In this document: positions 24,284-34,986 of the stretch, piece by piece
How positions within the stretch are numbered: position 1 is the first letter of the stretch
How the letters are laid out: every line of letters starts with the position of its first letter
Origin: Euglena gracilis
Lineage: Eukaryota > Euglenida > Euglenophyceae > Euglenales
NCBI GenBank assembly: GCA_039621445.1
Contig: CP154954.1
Location: forward strand, 64,872,891 to 64,936,890
Reading direction: 5' to 3'
Length of the DNA: 64,000 nucleotides
Notes under the pieces: model-generated
Seen by the model: the letters and a program-made list of their open reading frames with translations, nothing else
Told to the model about the DNA's origin: nothing
The model's database searches: none
Position numbers and translations under genes: made by a program

Positions 24284-27200
24284 ATTCAACGGCACGGGCA
24301 AAGGGTGATCAGATGGGACGGACCACCGCCCTGCAGGGGTCAGCTGCGAGGTGGATGCCGGACCGCGGGGGGACTTTGGGGGGGAGGCCAAACTTACCAT
24401 GCTGAACAAACAGCATGCTTCATTTGGTGGAGTCGCTGTTGGGGCGGTTGTTGCCGTTGCATGTCAACGGCCTGGTCCTGACCCACCCTCCGAGAAACTG
24501 TCTCTACACAAGCCTGCCGACTCCCCCTCCACCCAGGGGGCAGAAGGTTTGGGCCAAAAGCCAGTCAGTGTCTGTGTCTGAAAAAACCAGCCACCAAAAG
24601 TCCCCGGGGGGGGGGGACTGGTTGTCTGGAACAGAGGCAGACAGGTCATCACGAGGATGCCTCAGCAAGTATGACAAGAGGTGGTCGAGGCCAATAAAAA
24701 AAAAAATATGGAAGCATTTTTGAACCCTGTGCTCAAAGATGCAAGTCAAGAAAACATGTCGCTTCTCCAACTTGACTGTTCTTTCTGCTGGCTGACTGGC
24801 TGACTGGCCAGATGGTGGGGTGGCAGGCAAACGGATAAAGACGAAAGAGGCCACGGTACTACCTGCACAGCAACGAAAAACGTCAGGCGAGCACGAATAC
24901 CCGCAAGAGTGGGGACGGATCAGGGAGAGATGAGGAGGAAGTGGAAGGAAAGGATGTCTTGGTTGAAAAAGGTAGGAGGTCGTGTGCGTTGGCCTACTGT
25001 TTTGAATTTCTTGATAAAAATTCGCAGAACACTCTTTTGGTCCTGGAAAATGTGAATGGTTGTTCAAAGCATGTTGGCGTGTTGCATAATGATAAATATG
25101 TAATAAACAATAAATCCACTGAGGAAGGTGAACTTTGAATCGTTTCCTGCTGAATATGAATAGTTTGCAACCTGCAGTGGTCCTAAAAGAATTAACAAGA
25201 CGTGGCTTTCCCACATTTTGGGGCTGCATACTTTGTCGTAGCCCTCCACCTGCCCAGGGATAGAAATATTGGTAAAAAAGGGACTTTTCGCAAAAATTTC
25301 ATGATGCAAAAAAAAATGTACATGCAAGACTTTGGATGAAATAATCAAAATCAAATCGCGTGACTTGAACGTTCCCCCTCCCACGTTGCTGGACCGGAAA
25401 TAGTGCTGTGGAAATATTCGAGCCTGTCTGTTGTATGCACTGAATCATGGACTTCGTTTTTAATCCATGTGACGGGATGTCACGCAGCACAAGACTGGTT
25501 TTGGGGGGGTCAAGCCTCCCCCACCTGTATGTGAGGCAATGGCCAGATTATAAAAGGCTGTGAAATGGTTTGACTCAATGCCTCGTTGCCCTGAGAGGGG
25601 TTGATTCACATGGTGTTGGCGTTTGGACGTGTAATCATACTTCTTAATAGAAAGATAAAATAATGAAATAGTAATAAAACACTAAGATGGATTGGATGTA
25701 TTGGTGGATGGATATACGGATGGCTGGATGGCTGGATGGCTGGATGGAGGGATGGGGGGATGGGGGGATGTATATACGTTTAAACGAATCTATCTGTTTT
25801 TTCTGGATGCAGCTGCCAACATATATTCACACTTTCTTAATAGAAAGAAAAGGAATAGTAAGTACATTTGGATGCATTAGATGCATGGACCTTAGGCGGC
25901 CTAACTCGCACTTAGCTTTGAAAGTGCATGTAAATTTGCGCCAACGCGCAAACCCAAAAAATTTTTCTGTTTTCAAACACCGTGACCTGAGACTCGTGAC
26001 ATCCAGAATTAGTGTCTCCCTGCACCCCCAGGGCGTGGGGACGAAACCAACGACTTGGAACTCCACGATCTATGGGCACAGCGCTCTTGGGGCCCAGTGT
26101 GCATGAACACAAAGCGCCGGGTGATGAAGCGAGGGGACTTCATTGCGCATTTGCGCCTTGGCGCAAATTTCTTACTTTTTTGTAATTTTACATGTGGGTG
26201 ACCATTGCCGCACTTGCACAATGATAACAACGTATGTGTCAACATGTGTCAACATGTGGCGCAATGGGCAGGCTTATGAAGAACAGAAATTTAAGAGCCA
26301 AAGCGCAATAGAAATACAATTTTTATAATTTTTCCATTGGCGTGGGTGTTGCGCCGAAGTGCAATGTAACTGCTTGAAACTTATCTCACAACGGAGAGAG
26401 AGAACGGCCCTGGTAGAGTATGAACACCAGAGAGGATAGAGCACAAAATGTAGGACAATGGGGCCTCTCGGCAGTCACGTTGTCTTAAAATTGGTCAACA
26501 TTGCGCATGGGCGCAACACCCACGCTGCTTTTACAGCTTTAAAATTGTACTTTTATTGCGCTTTGGCGCAACGCTACTCTTAAATTTTCATTTTGCATAA
26601 GCCTGCCCATTGCGCTTTGGCGCAATGGGCACCAATTTTTAATTTTTTATTTTTATCACTGCGGGTGGTCCTGGCAGCAGCAGTCCTGGAAGCATCTCAT
26701 CACCAGAGCGGACAGAGCTAAGGTGGAGGGAAATTTTGCCTGGGACAAGAAGCTAACCCCCTGGTGTGTGAAAGCAACCACCAACTTCTTCATATCTTCA
26801 TTCATTCATTCATATCATATCAGATGTGTCTTGTCCTAGGCGTTGTGAGCCCAACTGCCAGTGCCGGAGGTTCCTCCCACTTGCTTCGCAGTTAAGCATG
26901 CCTGAGGGGCCCTTCTTTTTGGTCGACTTGTGAAAGTCGGAAAATTTCTGTTTGGAAAAGAAAAGGTACCACATGAACCCTGGGAATCACTGCCAAGGAA
27001 ACAGTTTCAGGGTGTTTTAAAGAAGTTTGTCATCCCCCTTTTTCTCGCCCAGGATTTGAAGCACACAACCTTAAGGATAAGCGAATGGAATTGAGAAATT
27101 GAAAGGGTCCATCAACAACGGCGGAGAAGGGAAGACATGCTGACACACCTCTTTACGGTACTTTGCAACCCACCAGACAGCCACATGACACCGGGCAGAT

Positions 27201-27470
27201 GGAGGGCATTGTTCAGCCGAAAAGGTCTTCCTGTCAACATCCCAAAAAACCCCCACTTTGTGCACTGAGTACAAGGTCACTCAGGCTCCACAGCCTACTG
27301 CCCACGATTTGTCTTATTGTAACAGCCACTTCCTCCCCAGCGCCTGAATAGTTCAAAAGCACCAACCAAGCTTCTGGCATAGCAGCGCTTAAACTCCCCT
27401 CATCATTCTCCTCTATCGCCCACCTTCTCACACACCACGAACACATTCAAATGCATCTGCCATTTGAAAG

Positions 27471-27942
27471 GACATTGCGCTTAAGCGCAAACAGCTTTAC
27501 CTTGCGCTTAAGCGCAATGAATTTTAATTGCGCTTCGGCGCAATGTATAACAGAAGCCCCTGAGTTTATGGGAGTCCCTATGATGTGTTACGGTGTGCCA
27601 GGGGCCCCACTCTGCACGACCAGAGTGAGGACCTGGAGAGGAAATACATTGCGCCGAAGCGCAATACCTCAGACAAAAAAATGAGAAGTGCAAACACGCT
27701 GGCATGCAATCTGAATGAACAAGAGATGCATTATGTAGGCATGTCCTTTGCGCTTCGGCGCAATGTATTTCCTCACCAGGTCCTCACTCTGGTCGTGCAC
27801 AGAGGGGCCCCTGACACACCGTAACACGTCAGAGGGACTCCCATAAACTCAGGGGCTTCTGTTATACATTGCGCCTGAGCGCAATTAAAATACATTGCGC
27901 CTAAGCGCAAGGTAAAGCTGTTTGTGATTAAGCGCAATGTCC
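27471..27942. repeat. Long inverted repeat (foldback) inside element alpha
   Basis: Arms of about 195 bp (27471-27665 and 27747-27942) are reverse complements with few differences, separated by about 80 bp. Each arm carries four TTGCGC-GCGCAA boxes and the words CAGAAGCCCCTGAGTTTATG and ACTCTG-CGACCAGAGTGAGG. The transcript or single strand would fold into one long hairpin. Confidence 0.85.
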
Positions 27943-28095
27943 ATAACCATTTCATTCTGTGCCTGGCAGTGTGGGGCCTGGTGTTGCACCCAAGCACCCA
28001 AGCACCCAAGGATCACAACTCTGTGACACACACCGTTTTTTAACTTTCACGACGTGTGAGTAAACTCCACCCTCTGGACGCCTCCGGGGAACATA

Positions 28096-29000
28096 CCCCC
28101 CCCCCCCTTGTCTAAGCACAAAATGGGTAAAAAACCGGTTGCTGCATGGGGTGGGTGTAACCATGGCTTACCTCCCGATGAAGTGCGCTTCCGGGGGTTT
28201 CCCCGCTCGGCTTAGCGGACAAGGTTGTTTTCTGGGGGGGTTCAAGAAAAAAAACCCTCATTTGTTCCAGAAGCCACGCCCCAAATTTCCCCACCCAACC
28301 TCCGCCCAGAAGCCCAAAAGAAAAATTCAACCCCCCTTTTTGGGCCCTTAAGGTGAGTTGGGCCGCAGGGGGCAGATGACAATGGGAGGGTGGTCAAAAT
28401 GTTAGAACTTCACATCTTTTCGCCCCTTAGGGAAAATCACCTGTCTTCCCAGCCTTGCCCTTAAAAGGCCCAGCCCGTGCCCCCCTCCCCCCCCCTCCTT
28501 TACTCATTCTTCCCTGTGCAAAAAAAAAGGTGGTGGTGTACCAGACACACCACAGCCCACGCACACCCTCCCTTCCAACAAAGGGACCATGGCAGCACCC
28601 ACTGCTTGGACCTCCCCCCCGACGTACCCTAAAGCACCCAAAGATGGTAAGAACCGGGGGGTGGTGCTTAATTTGCCAAAATATGGGTAAGAACCAGGGG
28701 GTTGGTGCTTAGACAAAGGGAAAGTTTTGACTGCAAAAAAATCCGGCGCTTCGCGCCGAAAAGGAAAAATTGACCTTATTTTGGAGGTCAACTGTTGAAC
28801 TTACACACATTTGGATGCAGAAATCAACAATACCTCACCAAATCAGGTCTCAGAAGTTGCAGAAATTTCGAAATTTTTGAGAATTTTCCCTTAAAAATGC
28901 AAACAAAATAAACCTCCCGGTGACGATGATTTTTAAAAGGTGGGTAAGAACCGGGGGGGTGGTGCTAGACAAGGGTGGTGCTTAGACAAGGGGGGGGGGG
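28096..29000. mobile_element. MITE, family 3 (poly-C then TTGTCTAAGCAC), nested in element alpha
   Basis: The left end is poly-C followed by TTGTCTAAGCAC and the right end is GTGCTTAGACAAG followed by poly-G. TA lies on both sides (28094-28095, 29001-29002). Inside are CCGGCGCTTCGCGCCG (about 28743) and GGTAAGAACCGGGGGGTGGT words. A related copy without clean ends lies at 49540-49720. Confidence 0.7.
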
Positions 29001-31916
29001 TAATCAAGGCTTCAAAAACGAGGACTCACACTGGGGGGTTTGGCCCTTTTTGGGGAAAATTCACCTATTCCAGCCTGCAAACCCAGGGTTTTGGACCTTT
29101 TCAAAATGGTGCACAGACCGAAAGACACCAAATTTGGGCCTGTTCCCCAGGTCCCAACATCGGCAAATGATGCACACGCCACCGTGGAGGGTCTCCGCGG
29201 AACCAGAGGGTCAAAAGGGTGGGTTTCACCGCTGGTTTAAAAAACTTCGGACGTTTGCGCCAAAGCGCAAAACCTTAAGTGCGAGTTTGGCCGCCTAAGT
29301 GGATGGATGGATGGCTGGATGACTGGATGGCCAGAAGGAGGGATATCCGTATAAATGAATCCATGTTTTTTCCCCTGGTTACAACTACCGAAGGCACAAG
29401 GGGTCTTTTAACTCATATCCCCACACACAGGGCATCTGTTACGTGACAGGTTGACCAAAACTGGGCCCTGACAACTTCCCATCTTAGCAGGTTGGGAGTT
29501 CCGGGACCCCCAGTTTCCCAGGCAGGACCTCTGTTGTTTTGTTTCTGTCTAACCAAAAGTCCCCTCTTTTATTTCATGGATGACGGCTGGGCTTGCACAA
29601 ACAGCCAAGCCCCTCACCACCTCGAAAGGGTGGGAAGAAGGTGTGAGATATTCCGCCCCCCCCCCCCTGGAAATTGGCATACCTGAGAACCTGTGGTTGG
29701 ACTGCCACTCCACTCTGTCATGCAAAATTCTTCATCCAGGTGGAATTTGAAAAACGACCTAACAGTGGCACAAAAGCGCCACCACCCCAAATAGAAACCA
29801 GATCACTCTTGGCATTATTCCCACATAAAGAATGAGCCGTGGCTGAAACAGCGTTGCAATATCCAGATGGAAAAGGATTCCAGAGCAGTGAAATATGCAG
29901 AACAGCATAACAGGGAAGAAATCGACCTCCCACATGACGCACATAACAATTCCCCCTGCTGCTTGGAAAGGGGGGTGCACGCCAGCAGGGGCGGAGGTAC
30001 ACGACACGCCCGAGACTTCTGGGCACGCCTCCGATGGAGGTCATGCGTGTCTGCCGCGACATCACAAGTGCAGTGGGCCCAGGCTGAATGTGACCGGCTC
30101 CGAGACTTTTAGGCTGACAGGGGCCTGGAATAACCTCCACCCCCTTATGTAAACACCAGAAAACATGGGTAAGAACGGGGGCTGTGCTTGGAGGTGGCAC
30201 AGGCGGGTCAAAAACAGGGGCAAAAGCAATTGGCCGTTTCTGGCTTCTGGGGCCTTCGGCGGTGGAGCACCTACACGGAGAACTCGGCATTCTTGGACAT
30301 ACGTCTCCCAGAGGTCCATTGGGCACCTTTGGGTGCACACCCTCTGGGGCGTGGGGAGGTTGTCTAGCCTTGGATTTCAGCCTGATTGGGTTTGGGTGAG
30401 TATGGATTGGTGGAAGGGGCAGCGGCGACGACATCATGTGTCTCGGTCAAAAGTGTGTCGACAAAGTGTGGTTGAAGCCTGCACCAGAACAAACAACTCC
30501 CAAAGTAAGACCCCAAAAGAAATGACCCTCTTGGGAATTTTGGAAAACAAAGGGAGACCCGATCCTTATTTTCTACCCTCACCCAGGGGAAACTTCTCCA
30601 GACAAGTGGTGGGAGACACTTTCCAAGGGGGGGGGAGTGTTCAGGTCAGGGAAAACCCTTAACAGTCAGGCTTCATTTTAAGGCCCCCGGGTCTGCCCCA
30701 CCCACCCAGCCTGGCGCTGTCTGTGTAGTAGTGTCAAGGTAGTACACACCAAGGTTCTTGCAGTGGCACAGGCGACACAAGAAAAGGCAATCCGGGAAGC
30801 TGGCAACCAGGGAGGGAACCCCCACCTAAGGCCGTGACACCCTCCTCATATAGAACCCTGGACAACTCCCAGCAAGAGAAAAGTGGGACTGATGGGGGCA
30901 GGACAGAGGACATTTTCCCGGAGGAGGATGCTTAGCTCGATAAAAACCCTGTTCACCCTTTATCGAAATTGTTTCATTTATTTTATTTGTTTGTTTCATT
31001 TGTTTGTTTCCGTGGTTTTCTTATAGCTTTTTGGCGCGATTTATTGGCACGGGGATATCTTCAACACATCGCACAAGGCAGGGGACTTCCCCCCTCCTCC
31101 ACCGACAAGCTGGCTTCCGGGGCCCATTGCAAACCAACTCGGGCTTATTGAGGGTTGGCTTTCCCCTCTGACCAACTTAGCCCATCTAGGGTTGGTATGA
31201 CAGAAATTCTTTCCTGGGAGAATATATCATACCAAAAAAAAAAGAGAGTATGCTGAGGTCTGGGTGAAATATTTTGGGACCTTATAATGAACTTAAAGGA
31301 TTAATTTGCAACACACAAAAAACTGTGAGAATATGTCCGACATCATATCGATGTTAAACAAATTCGCGCACAATATGAATTCATATTATATGAGCGTTGT
31401 TTTGTTTCGTTTATTTTGCTGCAAGCTTGCCATTGGCGCAGGTAAGATAAATGTGCTTTCACTGGGCTTTGCTGAATGATTTTTATTTATTTCTTCGTCG
31501 TTTTATTATTGCATTATCATGGTTCTTAGTAATCTTCATTTTCTTGATATTTTCTATGAGCCTTTCGATATTTAATTCCATCCTGTGTGATGAGCCATGT
31601 CTGTGACAAATGCCGAGTTAAAAACGCGCCTTTTACATATGATTTTTTTCCCCGTCATTTTTGTTTCCTGACGTTTTTGTCCAAACTGTGCCGATTCACT
31701 GCCTTTGAGTCGTAAATTTGGGCATTGGGCAAATGCAGAATTATACAAACCTCCCAACCATTTGGAAACTTACACAGGGACAGACTTCTTTTCCGAATTA
31801 ATCGAGGGACAACCTGAGGGGAACTTTGCCAGGGTTCGATTTTGGGATGGTGTCACAGCTTCTGGAGGGGGGCTCTTGACCGCAGGAGCCCGGACCCCTC
31901 CCACCTGCCATCATCG

Positions 31917-31931
31917 TCGTCGTCGTCGTCG

Positions 31932-32024
<93 letters not shown>
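31917..32024. repeat. (ATC)n microsatellite
   Basis: About 108 bp of CGT then CAT/ATC units. It lies in a piece absent from the matching region in unit 2. Confidence 0.95.
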
Positions 32025-32674
32025 CAATTGGCATCGTTGGCTTGTTGTTTTTAAGTTTATTCTCCAAGGTATTCGCTGCTGAAATTAAAGCAACGTAGAG
32101 ATAGATTTCCATCTCGTTTTTCATTTCTGTTTCTTGTGCGCTGTTTTTTTTTTTATTCTGCACCATGCGTCCTGTCCACTTTTGTTGCCGGCACCGCCGT
32201 GGGGTCACCTTGCCAGCGTTGCTGGCCACGCTGCGGCCTGCAAGGGGCAGGGCTGAACGGAATTGGGGAATCCCTATGCGTTGTGGTGGGGTGGGGGGGG
32301 GGGGGGGGGGTTCGACCATCTCCCCATTGACCCACCACGGTGGGGGTTCCAACACCTGTGAGGTCAACTCCCCCCACCAGGTCTTTCTGTGCAGCCCTGG
32401 AAACGTGAAGTGCCCAGCGAAGAGCCTGGAGGCCCTCGGATGGCCGGAAGCCGCTGCAACAGACCACGGTGTCACCTTTTGAACTTGCATGTCATCATTA
32501 TGGGCATGGGGAAAAGTGGAAAAGTGGCACTGAGTTGTGCGTTGGTGAATTAAAGGACGGGGAAACGTTGTGTCTCATCCTCTCCCCCCTTTGTAATGGC
32601 AAATTGTGGCCTCCTTCATGCCAGATAATTGGTCACTCCTCATCCATTCAATTCATTCAATTGACGCCCTGGAA

Positions 32675-32950
32675 GCTTGTCTCCCTAACCTATAACCCGA
32701 GCGATGTCCCGCCTACGCCCCGCGAATGCCGTGAATGCCCACGCGATTGGTGCCGTAGGGGTCCGCCAGCGTTTAACGCAGCAACGCCGCAGGATTCCGC
32801 TGCAACCGTTGGATAGCCACTGGAAAACCGCAGCGTTGAGATGGAAGGGAAATCGTAGCTCCGCTCCGGGGCCGGGATAGGTGTTCGGTCCCGCCCGCGT
32901 CGTCACCACATTCGCGAAACCGCCCGTGCGTGAGCACGGGCTGACGTGCT
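32675..32950. other. GC-rich insert of foreign-looking composition
   Basis: Both sides match unit 2 (CGCCCTGG before, TTGACAAGTC after), but these 275 bp do not. The insert is GC-rich with many CpG and no homopolymers, unlike its surroundings. GCTTG occurs on both sides (about 32671 and 32948). Frames are open on both strands: minus reads ANVVTTRAGPNTYPGPGAEL and plus reads SRLRPANAVNAHAIGAVGVR. I recognise neither. Confidence 0.45.
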
Positions 32951-34090
32951 TGACAAGTTGACAAGTCAGCTGGTGTAAAGCCTGTTGCGGGGGGGGGGGG
33001 GGCATTTAGTATCCTTCACCCTATGTTCAAAGACACGCTATATCTGACGACCATCCCCCTGGTCGGAAGACACGTTTTTGGAAATTTTGCCAGACTGCAG
33101 AGGTGTCTGAAGAAGACGGACACCCCAGTCAGAGGACAGAGATAACTGGCCGTTGGACAAAGGGGGGTAGCTGTGAAACAGTTCCATTGCAGCGAGGGGG
33201 ACACAGATGCTTTTTTTGAATTTTTTTTATGTTTTTTCGACTTCGAAGAAATTTGCGCTTTTTTGCGTCGCGTTTTTTTGTGTCAGTTTTTTGTGTCAGT
33301 GCGTCGCGTTTTTCGAAGGTCAATGTCCCCTGCCCCAGGGGCAGAATGTCTTCACCCCTGATCCAGGGGAAAGTCACTGGGTCTCTACCCTGACACAGTG
33401 ACAGGGCGAGCAGGACCTGGGACCTAGCAACTTCTTACGATGGCAGGTTTCGGGCAGGACCCAGATGACAGTTTCCTGGGGGGGAGTAAATACTGAACTC
33501 TAAGGGCATGTCAGAACTTTACGGCAAACTCAGGGCGTATTTCCATAAAAAGCAGAAAAGTTTGAGAATGCTGCAGATATATGGAGTTGCTCAAACAATA
33601 AACCAGGGACCTACCCTGCCCGACTCCGGGGCAATTGTGAAACAATATGTGGCCAGCACTACGGCGAGGGGGCAAACAGGGCAGCACACAAGGCGTGACC
33701 AGTGCCCACCCCCCCTGCCTTACTGGGGGACCTGTCAGGGTTCTGCTCCACCAGGGAAATTGCAGAGCTTTTGCCCGAGAAACCCCCGAAGTCGCTGGTG
33801 TCGTTCCGACCAATCTGTCCTGAGCTGACTTCCGGGCCTGCACTCGCCAACTTTGTCCTGAATGGGGATTTGGCCCCCCTTGCCATTTTACTCAAAGTGC
33901 TTGGTAAATTGACCCCACCCCTGCACATTGTCGCCCTTTTCGGTGAAAATTGTCTCTAAGGTGAAAGGTGAAGAGGCAAATTTTATGGTTGGGGTCCCCA
34001 TACCGGAAGGAACACATATCCAGCCAATTGTCCACGTATCATACAATTACACACGTATTATTCATTTATACACGTATGATACTATCACAC

Positions 34091-34924
34091 ATGTATTATT
34101 CACATAACCCCCCCCTGCTCCCAATTGGAAGCCCCTTGGGCTACTAGTCGACGAGTCTGCGGAAAATCCGAGGGGGGGGGGTTCTAATTGGGTACCTTGT
34201 GCGCGGCCCAAAAAAAAAACTTCGCAATCAAACGACGCAAACAGAAGATATTTGCAGCCTGTGTGATGTGAAAAACACACCACACGTTGAAAATCGGACT
34301 CCTTCCGTCCTCCAAAAATGGCCCAAAAATTGCAAACTTGCATTTTTATCGTTCTATCTCTTATTTATATATTATTTATCAACCTGTTATTTACTTTTCA
34401 TCATTTTCATTTTTTTCGTTTAGCTTTTTTAAATTTTTAGTTATTAATTTGAATTGTACAATTTAATTAATTTATATCATTCATTTATTTTAATGATGCA
34501 TCATTATATCACTTTATATTTAATTATATTCTTACCATTGCGGAGTATATGATCAACATGCACTTCATTGCTGAACCAATGATTTTTATGATCATCCCAT
34601 ATTGCTCTCTTCTAATGAAGAGAGCAGCACTTTTAAACTGTGGTGAGTCATTCGTCAAAGTTGTGTGTGGCATACGCAAAAGGTTTTTCATTTTGAAAGA
34701 CGGGGGTTGCAGGGGGAGGGGGGCGGCAACCTCCTCCCCCCCCCCCGCTCCGTTGGGAGGCTGTATGCCGACCAAGTATATCGGATTGCCCAGAGTGTTT
34801 AACTGTGGAGAACAGCATGCACAACAGCGTTTGCCAATCAGTCAGTTCTTTTCCCTGTGTTCGGGGCTGCCTTAAAGGACTAAAGGCGGAAAATACACCG
34901 ACCAGAGTCCGGCATGGCGCACAC
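34091..34924. other. A/T-rich junction between the two units
   Basis: The segment 34330-34560 is strongly A/T-rich (many TTTATTT and TTAATT words). The open frames at 34549-34875 and 34648-35034 cross it without coding character, except the exon listed at 34925. Confidence 0.35.
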
Positions 34925-34986
34925 CTGTCAGGGTCGCTGCGGCTGGAGGACTCGTCCGAGAGGGCGTCGCCCCGTAGGTTCACTTG
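34925..34986 (-). CDS. Copy 2 exon 12: acidic/serine-rich tail
   Basis: The acceptor GTAGGTCAG|CAA and donor TGACAG|gtgtgc bound 62 nt reading NLRGDALSDESSSRSDPD. It ends in the same phase and with the same donor sequence as exon 12 of copy 1. The MITE at 34991-35164 abuts the acceptor. Confidence 0.5.

Larger units (their letters stand above)
25891..29299. mobile_element. CTTAGGCG element alpha, packed with TTGCGC-GCGCAA palindromes
   Basis: The tips are CTTAGGCGGCCTAACTCGCA (25891) and, inverted, CTTAGGCGGCCAAACTCGCA (ending 29299). The flanks are TGGAC and TGGAT, a 5-bp target duplication with one mismatch. The homologous site in unit 2 (about 53850-53862, ATTAGATGTGTGGATGG) is empty, so this is an insertion. 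At least 15 copies of TTGCGC-N4-GCGCAA lie inside, many arranged as long inverted repeats (26250-26372 with 26500-26636; 27471-27665 with 27747-27942). A TA-flanked MITE is nested at 28096-29000. No transposase is visible, so it is non-autonomous. A 5-bp duplication does not point to one superfamily. Confidence 0.75.
21606..31195. repeat. Duplicated non-coding flank, unit 1
   Basis: This is collinear with 49950-56000 over many blocks. Shared words include TTGTTGGTCCATG-AAAGGCTTC (21980 / 50225), GGGCAATTGTATGCG (23363 / 51840), GTGGGGTGGCAGGCAA (24813 / 52855), CTGGATGCAGCTGCCAACAT (25803 / 53770), GCATAC-TGAGAACCTG (29678 / 54420) and GAGACCCGATCCTTATTT (30552 / 55315). Unit 1 carries the 3.4-kb element at 25891-29299 and the tract at 22385-22960, both absent from unit 2. 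No gene is supported inside. The last 150 bp (31046-31195) match 57950-58075. Confidence 0.85.
31200..34090. repeat. Right part of unit 1, inverted and rearranged in unit 2
   Basis: The interval 31268-31520 matches 57310-57050 on the opposite strand (TCCGACATCATATCGATGTT). The interval 31680-34080 matches 63240-61830 on the opposite strand (GCCTTTGAGTCGTAAATTTG, GGAAGCCGC-GCAACAGACCA, GACTTCCGGGCCTGCACT). No gene is supported. Unit 1 has two extra pieces: 31741-32128 with the (ATC)n tract, and the GC-rich insert at 32675-32950. Confidence 0.8.

Noticed and set aside
29718-30437. 239-codon minus frame and hydrophobic frame at 29759-30007, with a partial match at 54550-54765
   Set aside because: Similarity to unit 2 is explained by duplication of the DNA. 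The frame is broken in unit 2 and has no recognisable domain.
31798-32490. 230-codon minus frame with poly-Met
   Set aside because: It is a translation of the (ATC)n tract and neighbouring non-coding DNA.
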